A stretch of 34,434 bases of DNA, taken from contig JAENWF010000107.1 in NCBI GenBank assembly GCA_016650215.1, positions 1 to 34,434 on the forward strand. The letters are read 5' to 3'. Shown here one piece after another: positions 17,656 through 27,317 of the stretch; the first letter of the stretch is position 1, and the number at the start of each line of letters is the position of its first letter. The position numbers were made by a program, and so were the translations under genes. The stretch is from Thermoanaerobaculia bacterium. Lineage in GTDB: Bacteria > Acidobacteriota > Thermoanaerobaculia > Gp7-AA8. The notes below the pieces were generated by a model. It was not told the origin of the DNA and made no database searches. It was given only the letters and a program-made list of their open reading frames with translations.

Positions 17656-18390
17656 TCAGATGCGGACGAAGGAGAACTCGCCGCTCTCGGGCGAGATGAT
17701 CATCGCCTCACCGGTCTCGTACCAGGGCGGAAGAATCGTGACGGTCGCGGTGCCCACCGGCATGACGACCTTCGCATGAAAATGTCCGAACACCACGTGC
17801 GTGAATCCTTCTCTGCCGCGGCGGCGGCCGTACGCTTCGAGCAATTCGACCGGCAGCCGCGACTTGTGCTTGAAGTTCGATCTGGCGAGACGCTGCTCGA
17901 CGCTGTCGACAAATGTCTTCGCCCACTTTTTCGGGATGAGCTCGAGCCCCAGTCGCGTCAATGGATTCTTCGAGACGCGCCGCCAGAAGCGGTACGGCCA
18001 GTCGCGGTCGTTGATCATGTCGCCGTGAACAATGAGATATCGGTTTTTCCCGGCCGGCACCGAATACTCGACGGCGATGTCGCTCACCGCCTGCTCGACG
18101 AACGAGCCTTTGAGAAAGAAGTCGCGGTTCCCCTCGACGTAGTGGATCTCGATTCCGCGGTCTGCGATCTCGCGGAACTTTCGCATCACCGCCTCGACCG
18201 AGTGGCTCAGGAACTTGCGATGCGCGATGAGATAGTGAAAGAGGTCGCCGTTGAGGTATAGCGCTTTCGGCTTCGTCGCCGCCATTCTCTCGAGCCACTC
18301 GTTGACCGGTTTCTCGCTGCCGTCGCTCAGGCCGATGTGGGAGTCGCCGATGACGAAGATCTGCCCTGGAGGAATCTGGTCCGCAGTCAC
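17656..18390 (-). CDS. Calcineurin-type metallophosphoesterase, LpxH-like (UDP-2,3-diacylglucosamine hydrolase family)
   Basis: IGDSHIG, LNGDLFH, VEGNRDFF, IVHGDMIND, FGHFHAKV. GTG start at 18390 overlaps the upstream stop by 4 nt. Confidence 0.8.
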   Translation of the reverse strand: MTADQIPPGQIFVIGDSHIGLSDGSEKPVNEWLERMAATKPKALYLNGDLFHYLIAHRKFLSHSVEAVMRKFREIADRGIEIHYVEGNRDFFLKGSFVEQAVSDIAVEYSVPAGKNRYLIVHGDMINDRDWPYRFWRRVSKNPLTRLGLELIPKKWAKTFVDSVEQRLARSNFKHKSRLPVELLEAYGRRRGREGFTHVVFGHFHAKVVMPVGTATVTILPPWYETGEAMIISPESGEFSFVRI

Positions 18391-18794
18391 GACGGATCGA
18401 CCTCCTGCCGCACCCGCTCGAAGGTTCTGTGAACGTCCTCGCCGATCGCCATGAATACGACGCGCTGCAGACTGCGCGCGCGCGGAGCGTAAGCGAGAGC
18501 TGCGGTCAGCAGGATCCGGGCTCCGCGCTCGAGCGCTTCCGGAGGATTGAGCCACATCGGCGGAATTGCAATCGACGCGAGCGCAAGCTCTTCCGCCCGC
18601 TCGAGCGCGCGCTCGGTCGACCGCCGGAGTCGCTCCTCGGCCTCAGCCGAGCCCCACGCCGGAACCGCGGCGTGAATGACGAATTTGCAGAGCAGGTTGC
18701 CCCCGCTGGTCGTGTCCTCGTCCGATGCGGATGGACTGACCATCGCGTCCACCTTCATCGAGGTGATGTCGGCTCGGATCAACTGGATTTTCAT
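18387..18794 (-). CDS. Degenerate/truncated macro-domain-like protein
   Basis: MKIQLIRADITSMKVDAMVSPSA ... GGNLLCKFVIHAAVPAW resembles macro-domain strands. The GGGVDGAI-like loop is not visible. Confidence 0.55.
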   Translation of the reverse strand: MKIQLIRADITSMKVDAMVSPSASDEDTTSGGNLLCKFVIHAAVPAWGSAEAEERLRRSTERALERAEELALASIAIPPMWLNPPEALERGARILLTAALAYAPRARSLQRVVFMAIGEDVHRTFERVRQEVDPS

Positions 18795-19735
18795 CAGAGT
18801 GCCGTTTTCAGATGGCCGCGCGGGTCGCTCTCGTACAGTTTCTCGAGTTGCTCGACGAACTCCTGCGGGGCTTCCTTTGGAACCAGTATCTGGATCTTGT
18901 AGTAGTGATCGCCGCTGCCTTGTTTTTTTCGTACCCCTTTTCCGGAAAGCCGAAATGTCTGTCCGCCCTGCGTTCCTGCCGGGATGCGGGCGCGGACCGG
19001 ACCATGGATCGTCGGCACTTCGACCTCGCCTCCGCGAATGGCTTCAGCGATCGTAATCGGCAGATCGATGTGGATGTCGTCGCCCTTCCGCTCGAACAGC
19101 GGATGCGGGCGGACGCGGACGAGGAGATTGAGATCGCCCGGCGGACCGCCCATCGGTCCCGGGGCTCCTTTGCCTCGCAGCCTCAGACGTTGGCCGTCGC
19201 CGACGCCTTCGGGGACCTTGACCTTGACCGAGCGGCCGTCCGAAAAGCGAAGATCGACGGTCGTGCCGAGAATGGAGTCGCGAAAATCGATCGAGGTTTC
19301 CGCTTCGACATCACCGCCACGTTGGGGCGGCTGCTCGAAGCCGCCGCCGCCGCCGAACAGGTCGCCGAAAATGTCGGTGAAGTCGACGGTCGATCGCGCA
19401 CCGCCGCGGCCCCCGCTCGGCCGCCGGCCACGCGAGCCACCCGCGCCTGTGAACTGCGAGAAGTCGAAGCCGCCGAAACCACTGCCCGCCCCGCCACCCG
19501 GGCCGCCGAACGAGAACGCTTCTTTCCCGAGTCGATCGTACTGCTCGCGTTTTTCCTTGTCGCTCAGGACGGCATACGCCTCGGAGATCTCCTTGAACTT
19601 GTTCTCAGCGTCCTTGTTCCCCTTGTTCACATCGGGATGGAACTTTTTCGCGAGTTTTCGATACGACTTCTTGATATCCGGCTCGGATGAGTCCTTCTTC
19701 ACCCCGAGGATCTGGTAGTAGTCCTTCCCGGCCAC
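18794..19735 (-). CDS. DnaJ/CbpA-type co-chaperone (type II, no zinc finger)
   Basis: KDYYQILGVKKDSSEPDIKKSYRKLAKKFHPDVN, G/F-rich region, DnaJ C-terminal domain. Likely GTG start at 19735. Confidence 0.92.
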   Translation of the reverse strand: MAGKDYYQILGVKKDSSEPDIKKSYRKLAKKFHPDVNKGNKDAENKFKEISEAYAVLSDKEKREQYDRLGKEAFSFGGPGGGAGSGFGGFDFSQFTGAGGSRGRRPSGGRGGARSTVDFTDIFGDLFGGGGGFEQPPQRGGDVEAETSIDFRDSILGTTVDLRFSDGRSVKVKVPEGVGDGQRLRLRGKGAPGPMGGPPGDLNLLVRVRPHPLFERKGDDIHIDLPITIAEAIRGGEVEVPTIHGPVRARIPAGTQGGQTFRLSGKGVRKKQGSGDHYYKIQILVPKEAPQEFVEQLEKLYESDPRGHLKTAL

Positions 19736-19820
19736 GGGTGATGTTTTAGCACAGGGTGCGCCGCCTCGCTTTTGAGACGGCAATTGCTTTGCAACGCGCG
19801 CCGTAGAAGAATCCGCATCG

Positions 19821-21095
19821 ATGTACGGATCTCTAGCACGACGAAACGTCCTGACCATGATCCTCGCGGGTGGGATGGGCGAACGGCTGTACCCGCTCAC
19901 GCGCGACCGCGCGAAACCCGCGGTGCCGTTTGGCGGGCGCTATCGCATCATCGATTTCGCGATCAACAACTTCATCAACTCGGGCTTTTTCAAGATCAAG
20001 GTGTTGACGCAATTCAAGTCGACATCGCTGATCGAGCACATCACGCGGACCTGGCGGCTCGTCCCCGAAATCGGGCAATACGTCGACATCGTCCCAGCTC
20101 AGATGCGGAAAGGTCCGTTCTGGTTCCGCGGCACGGCTGACGCCGTGTTCCAGAACCTCGAACTGATCTTCGACGAGCAGCCCGACACGATCTGCGTCTT
20201 CGGCGGCGATCACATCTACAAGATGGATGTGAACCAGATGCTGCAGGAGCACCTGGCGAACGACGCCGATCTGACGATCGCGACAAATCCGGTTCCGCTG
20301 GCGGAAGCGAACCAGTTCGGTGTCGTCGAGATCGACAGCGATTTCCGCGTGACCGGATTCGTCGAGAAGCCGAAGTCGGGAGCCAAGACGATTCCGGGGC
20401 AGCCGGACAAGGTTCTCGCCTCGATGGGCAACTACATCTTCAAGGCGAGCGTGATGATCGACGTGCTCCAGCGCAACGCGCTGCGCGATTCGGCGCACGA
20501 TTTCGGCAAGGAGATCATCCCCGACATGTACCCGCGGATGAAGGTCTACGCGTACGACTTCGCGAAGAACCACATCCCGGGTGAGTCAGGTCACAACGTC
20601 GGCTACTGGCGTGACGTCGGAACGATCGATGCGTACTTTGAGGCATCGATGGATCTGGTGTCGGTCACGCCGGCATTCAACCTGTACAACCCGCTGTGGC
20701 CGGTCGTCTCCGCGCCGATGCATCTGCCGCCGGCGAAGTTCGTCTTTGCCGACAAGAACACGCAGAGAACCGGGATCGCGACCGACTCGCTCGTCTCCGA
20801 TGGCGTCATCATCTCGGGCGGAACAATCAACCGCTCGGTGCTTCACCCGCGCGTGCGGATCCACTCATACACCGATATCGACGAGTCGATCCTGATGGAT
20901 GGCGTGGACGTCGGCCGCTACTCGAAGATTCGCCGCGCGATCATCGACAAGGGTGTCAAGATCCCGCCACATACGACGATCGGATACGATCTCGAAGCCG
21001 ACCGCGAGCGCTTCACGGTGACCGAAAGCGGCATCGTCGTCGTCCCGAAAGGGTCGGAAATCGAAGAGAAAGTGCCGGCCACCCCGGCGATCTGA
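19821..21095 (+). CDS. glgC: Glucose-1-phosphate adenylyltransferase
   Basis: [53 protein letters not shown]. Confidence 0.95.
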   Translation: MYGSLARRNVLTMILAGGMGERLYPLTRDRAKPAVPFGGRYRIIDFAINNFINSGFFKIKVLTQFKSTSLIEHITRTWRLVPEIGQYVDIVPAQMRKGPFWFRGTADAVFQNLELIFDEQPDTICVFGGDHIYKMDVNQMLQEHLANDADLTIATNPVPLAEANQFGVVEIDSDFRVTGFVEKPKSGAKTIPGQPDKVLASMGNYIFKASVMIDVLQRNALRDSAHDFGKEIIPDMYPRMKVYAYDFAKNHIPGESGHNVGYWRDVGTIDAYFEASMDLVSVTPAFNLYNPLWPVVSAPMHLPPAKFVFADKNTQRTGIATDSLVSDGVIISGGTINRSVLHPRVRIHSYTDIDESILMDGVDVGRYSKIRRAIIDKGVKIPPHTTIGYDLEADRERFTVTESGIVVVPKGSEIEEKVPATPAI

Positions 21096-21892
21096 TGACC
21101 AATACAAACTCTGCAGCGAAACCTCGCGCCGACGGACGCGCCGTGGATCAATTGCGTCCCGTCACCATCCACATGAACTTCATCAAGCACGCCGAAGGGT
21201 CGGTCCTCATCGAGGTCGGCGACACGCGTGTGGTCTGCACCGCTTCGATTCAGGAGAAGGTGCCGCCGTTTCTCTATCGCACCGGACGCGGTTGGGTCAC
21301 GGCAGAGTACGGAATGCTCCCGCGCGCGACGAACGAACGGACCGAGCGCGAAGCGGCGAAAGGGAAGCAGGGCGGCCGTACGATGGAGATTCAGCGCCTC
21401 ATCGGGCGCTCGCTCCGTGCCGCGGTCAACACCGAGATGATGGGCGAGCGAACCGTCTGGATCGATTGCGACGTCCTGCAGGCCGACGGCGGTACGCGCA
21501 CCGCGTCGATCACCGGCGCCTTCGTCGCGCTCGTCACCGCGCTCGGCCGTCTGTATGTCGACGGCAACATGGCGAGCTGGCCGCTGAACGATTTCATCGC
21601 CGCCGTGTCCGTCGGAATGATCGGCGGCGTGCCTTCACTCGACCTCAACTATCAGGAAGACTCCAAGGCCGGCGTGGATATGAACGTAGTCGCCACGGGC
21701 AAGGGACGCTTCATCGAGCTTCAGGGCACCGCCGAAGGCGCCTCATTCAACGATGAAGAGATGAACGCGATGATCGCGCTCGCCAAAAACGGCATCGCGC
21801 AGCTTGTCGAGAAACAGCGCGAAGTGCTCGGCCCGCTGCTGGTAAAGGTGGACGGCATGGCGAGGGACCGGCTCAACAAGAAGTTCCGGTAG
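21095..21892 (+). CDS. rph: Ribonuclease PH
   Basis: [83 protein letters not shown] overlaps the glgC stop by 1 nt. Confidence 0.95.
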   Translation: MTNTNSAAKPRADGRAVDQLRPVTIHMNFIKHAEGSVLIEVGDTRVVCTASIQEKVPPFLYRTGRGWVTAEYGMLPRATNERTEREAAKGKQGGRTMEIQRLIGRSLRAAVNTEMMGERTVWIDCDVLQADGGTRTASITGAFVALVTALGRLYVDGNMASWPLNDFIAAVSVGMIGGVPSLDLNYQEDSKAGVDMNVVATGKGRFIELQGTAEGASFNDEEMNAMIALAKNGIAQLVEKQREVLGPLLVKVDGMARDRLNKKFR

Positions 21893-21906
21893 TCGTCTCT
21901 CCGCAC

Positions 21907-22021
21907 CCTGAGCGATAGCGAAGGGTCAACGGCGGCACCGGGTCCGTCGCGCCACGAGCCGCGGCTGCCGTTCACCCGTCGCGGTGCCACCGTTGATCCT
22001 TCGCTGTCTTCGCAGCTCAGG
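21907..22021. repeat. Family A palindromic element, copy 2
   Basis: CCTGAGCGATAGCGAAGGGTCAACGGCGGCACC ... GGTGCCACCGTTGATCCTTCGCTGTCTTCGCAGCTCAGG. Confidence 0.85.
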
Positions 22022-24413
22022 ATGGTTTTCGATTCCACACCCCGAATCCCACCATCCCCAGCGCAGTTGCCAGAGCCACCCAGAACCCTACCCGGAAACT
22101 CATCGGCGCGTACCGGACACGGACATCCGAGATCCCGGGCGGAACGACGAAGCCGAGAAATCCGCCGTTGACACGAACCGGACGCAGAGAACCGCCGTGT
22201 GATGCCACGCGCCACCCCGGCCACCACGGAATGCTGCTGACGACCATCGTGTGCCGCGGCGCGTCGACGCGCAGCGTGAAATCCGTCGGTCGGGCGCGAA
22301 CAATCTGGAGCGTTGCATGCGGCGCATCAAACGGACGCGGTGCGAGCAGGTCGGAGCGCATCTGATCGCTATCGACCGGCAACTCCTCGAGCAATGCCGT
22401 GTTCGCCCAGTCGTTGTGCGTCCCCAGCAGCTTGAAGAATGCATCGTCGCGGAACTCGAGCACGACGTTTCGCGTGGAGAAGAATCGGGGCAGCACGGTG
22501 AGGTTCTCGTAGATCCGTCCGTCGCGACCTTCGTAGACGAGCGCGAACCGCTGCTGATCCTTCAGTTTGGTGCGGGGATCGGTCACGACCCACCGGACGT
22601 TGAGAAAGTCGAGCACACCCGTCTCGTAGTTTTTCCACTGAGCGAAGTAATCAGCGGTGTTGTATCCGGTGAGTACGCGAAGCACGCCGAGGTAGCGGCC
22701 GTTGGCCATCGGATCGTGCGCGCGTACATCTTCGAACCCGAACACTGCCGGAACATTCGTGAACATCGCGGGCCCGATTCCGACCATACGGAATGGAGCG
22801 TTCGATGGCTGCGCAGCTTTCATTTTCTGCAGCGCCTCGATGAGCGGTGTCGGTGCGTAGAGCGTCGATGCCGGCACGTTCGGATTCCACGCGCGGCTGA
22901 CATTCCAGAGCTCCGCGAGAATCGCGACGGCGAGGATCGACGTCGCGAGGAGCTTGAAGCGCCCCGCGAATGGAACGGTACACGCGATGAGCAGGACGAG
23001 CATGCTCGGCACGATCGCGGCGATCGCCGTGTCGCGATGCCAAGGCAGCTCGTAAGGTGTGCTGAGGACGAGATAGAGCAGAACCGCGGCGCTGAAGCAG
23101 ACTCCGATCAGGAACGCGATGCGCGCCCGGTCGCGAAGCAGCAGATCGATCGCCGCCGCCGTCATCATCGCGAGAAGAAAGCAGAAGAGCAGCCGCAGGC
23201 GCACGTTGGCGGCGAGACGGAACACGAGATGAAAGATGTCGCTGATGCCTGGCCACGCCATGACGATGCCAAGCACAATCACTGTTGAGATGACGAAGAA
23301 CGCCTCGCGCGAGCGCCACGAGCGACTCGCGACGACGTGGATCAGCAGCGCGAGCCACGCGCCGATCCCGAGCGCTCCCGCGAAGCCGCTGATCGACTCC
23401 GCAGTCGCAGGTCCCCACGATTTCTCGAACGGGAGCTGTCCGTAGAAATGCGGCTGAAGCAGGACGACGAACGACGGCCAGTCCGAGTAGTAACCGATCG
23501 CCTGCGGACTCACCTGCAACTCCTGGTACCGCTTCGACCTGGTCAGCGCCTCGGCGAACGGTGCGAGAAACGGTGCGGCCAGCAATCCCGCGACTGCCAG
23601 GGCGCCGCCGAGCGTGAGGATGAAGCGGAACGCATCGCGCGGCGCGAACGGCCGCTCGACCAGCACGATCCAGAGGAGATAGAGAAGCGAAATGAAGAAG
23701 ATGTGGGCGACCGTCTCAGGGTGGCCGCCGAACAGCAGCGTCGCCCAGAGCGCGGCGGCGAACGCGAAGCGGCCGAAGGTGCGCTTTTCCGCCAGGAGAT
23801 CGATCTGCAACAACGCCGCCGGAACGAACGCCGCGACGGTCACCAGCGGGAAGTGCAGCCACGTGATGAGAAAGCTGCAGAAGCCGAAGCAGATCGCGCC
23901 GATCGAGCTCGCAATCTCCGAATAGCCACGCCGGCGACAGAAGAGAAACGTGAATGTGAGTGCCGCGAGAATCTTCATCGCCGCCTCGGCCGCGAAGCTC
24001 TGACCGAGAGGTAGCGGCAGCGCGAACAGCCGCAGCGGAGAGAACGCCGAGCTCTGGCCGTTCGCGAGCAGCGGATAGCCCCCGCCCGAGAGATGGTTCC
24101 AGAGCGGAAACTCGAGCGACCTCCAGCTCTCGCGTACCTGATGCGCCCACGGAGCGATCTGAAGCACGAGGTCGTTGATGTCCGAGTTGATCGGACGGTG
24201 ATCGCGCGTGAGTCCGGTCCACGGCGGCAGGATCCGGAGAAAGTCCGCCGGCAAATTCACCATGTCGCCCGTGAGCGACTGATGTAGAAAGATGAAGACC
24301 AGAAGGTAGAAGAATCCGGCGACGCGCCATCGGAGCTCCAACCCGGCACGCCGCGTCAGCCACACCGCCGCTGTGTAGACAGCCGCCACCAGAAGCCACG
24401 AAGCATTGAACAC
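22017..24413 (-). CDS. Large polytopic membrane protein, YfhO-like
   Basis: Many hydrophobic segments, N-terminal region with NDLVLQIAPWAHQVRESWRSLEFPLWNHLSGGGYPLLANGQSSAFSPL, C-terminal soluble region. Confidence 0.78.
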   Translation of the reverse strand: MFNASWLLVAAVYTAAVWLTRRAGLELRWRVAGFFYLLVFIFLHQSLTGDMVNLPADFLRILPPWTGLTRDHRPINSDINDLVLQIAPWAHQVRESWRSLEFPLWNHLSGGGYPLLANGQSSAFSPLRLFALPLPLGQSFAAEAAMKILAALTFTFLFCRRRGYSEIASSIGAICFGFCSFLITWLHFPLVTVAAFVPAALLQIDLLAEKRTFGRFAFAAALWATLLFGGHPETVAHIFFISLLYLLWIVLVERPFAPRDAFRFILTLGGALAVAGLLAAPFLAPFAEALTRSKRYQELQVSPQAIGYYSDWPSFVVLLQPHFYGQLPFEKSWGPATAESISGFAGALGIGAWLALLIHVVASRSWRSREAFFVISTVIVLGIVMAWPGISDIFHLVFRLAANVRLRLLFCFLLAMMTAAAIDLLLRDRARIAFLIGVCFSAAVLLYLVLSTPYELPWHRDTAIAAIVPSMLVLLIACTVPFAGRFKLLATSILAVAILAELWNVSRAWNPNVPASTLYAPTPLIEALQKMKAAQPSNAPFRMVGIGPAMFTNVPAVFGFEDVRAHDPMANGRYLGVLRVLTGYNTADYFAQWKNYETGVLDFLNVRWVVTDPRTKLKDQQRFALVYEGRDGRIYENLTVLPRFFSTRNVVLEFRDDAFFKLLGTHNDWANTALLEELPVDSDQMRSDLLAPRPFDAPHATLQIVRARPTDFTLRVDAPRHTMVVSSIPWWPGWRVASHGGSLRPVRVNGGFLGFVVPPGISDVRVRYAPMSFRVGFWVALATALGMVGFGVWNRKPS

Positions 24414-24444
24414 GGCCGCGGATGATATCCGGAGTTCTGCTCAG

Positions 24445-24507
24445 CCTGAGAGGCTGTGAAAACAATTGGCTTCTGTGTGGCGCCGCAGACGCTTCGCTTC
24501 GCTCAGG
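24445..24507. repeat. Short composite family A/B element
   Basis: CCTGAGAGGCTGTGAAAACAATTGGCTTCTGTGTGGCGCCGCAGACGCTTCGCTTCGCTCAGG. Confidence 0.75.
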
Positions 24508-24521
24508 GTTTGAACGCCCGA

Positions 24522-25052
24522 TCAGCGCGACATCAGAATCATCGTGCGATCGACCACCTGAGAGGTGGTCACGTCAAAGTACGGACGCTGCACGGTGACG
24601 CGGGGGCGATTCGGGCGCGGCTCGATTTCCGCCGCGCGATATGGGCCGGCGGCTTTCGTGATGTCGGTCTTGAGGTTCAGTTTCGGGATGAGCGACTCGA
24701 TCGCTTTGGCGTCGGCCGCAAGATCGCCGGTTCGGTAGAACGCTGGCGGTTTCGTAGCGCTGAGGTTGTTCGTCACGTTCGGGGCAACTTCAACGTAGCC
24801 GTACGACTTCGCGTAGAAGGCCGCGACCTGATCGACCGGCGCGTCGGTGTCGTAAACGGCAACAGGCGGTGGCTCCTCATTTGGCTTGAGGACCTTGTGC
24901 GCCTGCCGGGTCATGTCGCTGATGCCGCCGAGGTATTTCGCGCCCGGGTAGACGACGAAGCTGAACGCTTCCGACTCGACGTATTGATCTTCTTTCTTGC
25001 AGCCGCCCGCGATGGAGAGAAGGACGAGAGCGGCGATGATTGAACGCTTCAC
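24522..25052 (-). CDS. Hypothetical lipoprotein
   Basis: MKRSIIAALVLLSIAGGCKKED lipobox. Confidence 0.7.
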   Translation of the reverse strand: MKRSIIAALVLLSIAGGCKKEDQYVESEAFSFVVYPGAKYLGGISDMTRQAHKVLKPNEEPPPVAVYDTDAPVDQVAAFYAKSYGYVEVAPNVTNNLSATKPPAFYRTGDLAADAKAIESLIPKLNLKTDITKAAGPYRAAEIEPRPNRPRVTVQRPYFDVTTSQVVDRTMILMSR

Positions 25053-25093
25053 TGAAGGAAACCTCCGAGAAAATTGATGCGGCGCGGACGATA

Positions 25094-25408
25094 TCAGATC
25101 GGGATGACCTCGCGAAGCTCGCGCCCCACCACTTCACCGAACCGTTGCGCGTATGACTTGATCGACCCTGAAGCCTCGTCGAGGAAGATCCGTTCGACGC
25201 GGAACAGCGGTACGAACATCGTCAGAAGATCGAGGTTCGGTTCTTCATCGCGCGCGATCTGGTGAATCCAATCCTCGAAGGAATCGAGATTGATCGCACG
25301 GAACGTGACGCCGGCAGGAGAGAGCGCCGAGAGGATTCCGAAGAATTTCTCCTTCGGGTTCACCAGATTCACGATGATGAGTGACTTCGGCTCGAACCCC
25401 TCGATCAT
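25094..25408 (-). CDS. Hypothetical 104-aa protein
   Basis: MIEGFEPKSLIIVNLVNPKEKFFGILSALSPAGVTFR... Overlaps mce by 4 nt, so likely co-transcribed. Confidence 0.7.
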   Translation of the reverse strand: MIEGFEPKSLIIVNLVNPKEKFFGILSALSPAGVTFRAINLDSFEDWIHQIARDEEPNLDLLTMFVPLFRVERIFLDEASGSIKSYAQRFGEVVGRELREVIPI

Positions 25409-25803
25409 TTCACTTTCTCACTCAGCTCGATCAGCACGCCGTTGCCGGCGGCCGGATGGAGAAATGCCACGCGGCAGCCATGGGCGCCCGGCACCGGGCT
25501 CTCATTGATCAGCCGGAACCCCGCGGCCTTCAGCCGTTCGAGATGCGCGTCGATGTCGTCTACCCGAAAGCAGATGTGATGAATCCCCTCGCCCCGCTTC
25601 TCGATGAACTTTGCAACAGGCGACGCGGCCGAAGTCGGCTCGAGCAGCTCGAGACTCGAGTCGCCGACCGGAAGAAACGCGATGCGGACTCCCTGGGTCT
25701 CCACCGTCTCGACATGATCGACGGTCAGGCCCAGCGCACGGTAAACAGCAGCGCCCTCAATGGAACGAACCGCGATCCCAATGTGATCCAGTACAGGTTT
25801 CAT
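25405..25803 (-). CDS. mce: Methylmalonyl-CoA epimerase-like (VOC superfamily)
   Basis: MKPVLDHIGIAVRSIEGAAVYRALG, GEGIHHICFRVDDIDAHL, VAFLHPAAGNGVLIELSE. Confidence 0.88.
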   Translation of the reverse strand: MKPVLDHIGIAVRSIEGAAVYRALGLTVDHVETVETQGVRIAFLPVGDSSLELLEPTSAASPVAKFIEKRGEGIHHICFRVDDIDAHLERLKAAGFRLINESPVPGAHGCRVAFLHPAAGNGVLIELSEKVK

Positions 25804-25879
25804 AGAATTAGTCGGTCTCAACTCGTCACTCGTAACGCGTCACGCGTCACAACTCAGCACTCAGTCCTCAGTCCTCGTC

Positions 25880-26512
25880 TCAAACGCCATGCACATCCGC
25901 CCCCCAGATATGTTTGTGCAACTGCGTCTGGAAGCGTGCCGGGAGGCGGTCGGCGAGCATCCATTCGGCGAGCGGCTTCATCTCCATCTCGCCCCAGACC
26001 GGCGAGATGAGAATCGTCCAGCGGTCGAGTCGATGCTGCGCGATGATCCCGCGCCCCCAATCGTAATCGGCGCGGTCTGAAATCACGAACTTGATCTCAT
26101 CGTGCGCGCGAAGATGCTCGATGTTCGACCAGCGGTTCTTCTCGACTTCGCCTGAGCCGGGACACTTGATGTCGAGAATGATCTTCGCGCGCGGATCGAC
26201 GGGGGTGATGTCGATCGAGCCGGAGGTTTCGATCAGAACTTCGAATCCGTCATTGCAGAGTCTTTCGATCAGCGTGAATGCTTCGGGTTGCGCGAGCGGC
26301 TCACCTCCGGTGATCTCGACGAGGTTGCAGCCGTAGCTCTTCACCTTCTCGACGATCTGCTCGATCTCGATCTTCTCCCCGCCGGTGAAGGTGTAGGCCG
26401 AGTCGCACCAGCGGCAGCGGAGATTGCAGCCCGTGAGGCGGACAAAGACGCACGGCCGTCCGGCGTGGGACGACTCGCCCTGGATCGAGTGGAAGATTTC
26501 GGTGATTCTCAT
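25880..26512 (-). CDS. queE: 7-carboxy-7-deazaguanine synthase (radical SAM)
   Basis: MRITEIFHSIQGESSHAGRPCVFVRLTGCNLRCRWCDSAYTF, EITGGEPLAQ. Confidence 0.93.
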   Translation of the reverse strand: MRITEIFHSIQGESSHAGRPCVFVRLTGCNLRCRWCDSAYTFTGGEKIEIEQIVEKVKSYGCNLVEITGGEPLAQPEAFTLIERLCNDGFEVLIETSGSIDITPVDPRAKIILDIKCPGSGEVEKNRWSNIEHLRAHDEIKFVISDRADYDWGRGIIAQHRLDRWTILISPVWGEMEMKPLAEWMLADRLPARFQTQLHKHIWGADVHGV

Positions 26513-26533
26513 ATTCTTGGGCGGGCGGCGGCG

Positions 26534-26662
26534 TCATGCTGAGCGAAGCGAAGCATCTTCTGATAGCACAAGAGACCATTGATAGCAGCTGGGATCACGA
26601 TGTTCGTGCGCCGCACGATCTTAGCTCGTGCTCTCAGAAGATCCTTCGCTTCGCTCAGGATG
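26534..26662. repeat. Family A palindromic element, copy 4
   Basis: CTGAGCGAAGCGAAGCATCTTCTGATAGCACAAG ... CTCGTGCTCTCAGAAGATCCTTCGCTTCGCTCAGG. Confidence 0.88.
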
Positions 26663-27317
26663 ACGGGCTAAGGCCAGCCTCCTCGAATCCCCTTCTCCTC
26701 AATATGCACGAATCGCAGTGTCCGCACGGTTTTCCCGACGGATCGGGGTCATAGCAGGAGTGCGTCATCGAGTAGTCGATCCCCAGCGAAACTCCCCGCC
26801 TGATGATCTCTGCCTTGGACAACAGGATCAGGGGGGTGACGATCCGCGGCTCCCCCTTTTCCACGCCGCTCCGCGTTCCCTTGAGCACGACCTGCTGAAA
26901 CGCGTCGATGAACTCGGGGCGGCAGTCGGGATAGCCGCTGAAGTCGACGGCGTTAACGCCGAGCCAGATCTCCTGCGCTTCGCGAGCTTCGGCGAATCCG
27001 AGCGCAAGGGCGAGAAAGATCGTGTTCCGGGCCGGGACGTACGTGACCGGGATCCCCGGCGCGCCCACCGCGTCTTTGGGCACATCGATGTCCGCCGTCA
27101 GCGCGCTCGCGCCAAACACGCGGAGATTGATCGGATAGACGACGTGCTCATCGGCGTGCAGCGCTACAGCCACCCGCCTCGACGCCGCGAGCTCAATCTC
27201 ATGGCGCTGTCCGTACTGAAACGTCAGCGCGTGGCAGACACGCCCCTCCGACTTCGCGATCGCGAGGACCGTCGCGGAGTCGAGACCACCGCTGAGAAGA
27301 ACGACTGCACGAATCAC
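26655..27317 (-). CDS. queC: 7-cyano-7-deazaguanine synthase
   Basis: [60 protein letters not shown]. Confidence 0.94.
   Translation of the reverse strand: MIRAVVLLSGGLDSATVLAIAKSEGRVCHALTFQYGQRHEIELAASRRVAVALHADEHVVYPINLRVFGASALTADIDVPKDAVGAPGIPVTYVPARNTIFLALALGFAEAREAQEIWLGVNAVDFSGYPDCRPEFIDAFQQVVLKGTRSGVEKGEPRIVTPLILLSKAEIIRRGVSLGIDYSMTHSCYDPDPSGKPCGHCDSCILRRRGFEEAGLSPSS

Noticed and set aside
20696-21892. 398-aa form of the rph ORF
   Set aside because: The N-terminal ~130 aa are out-of-frame glgC sequence. The real rph start is ATG 21095.
22251-23288. 345-aa plus-strand ORF inside the YfhO-like gene
   Set aside because: Charged, low-complexity translation typical of antisense frames. 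The minus strand encodes a coherent polytopic membrane protein.
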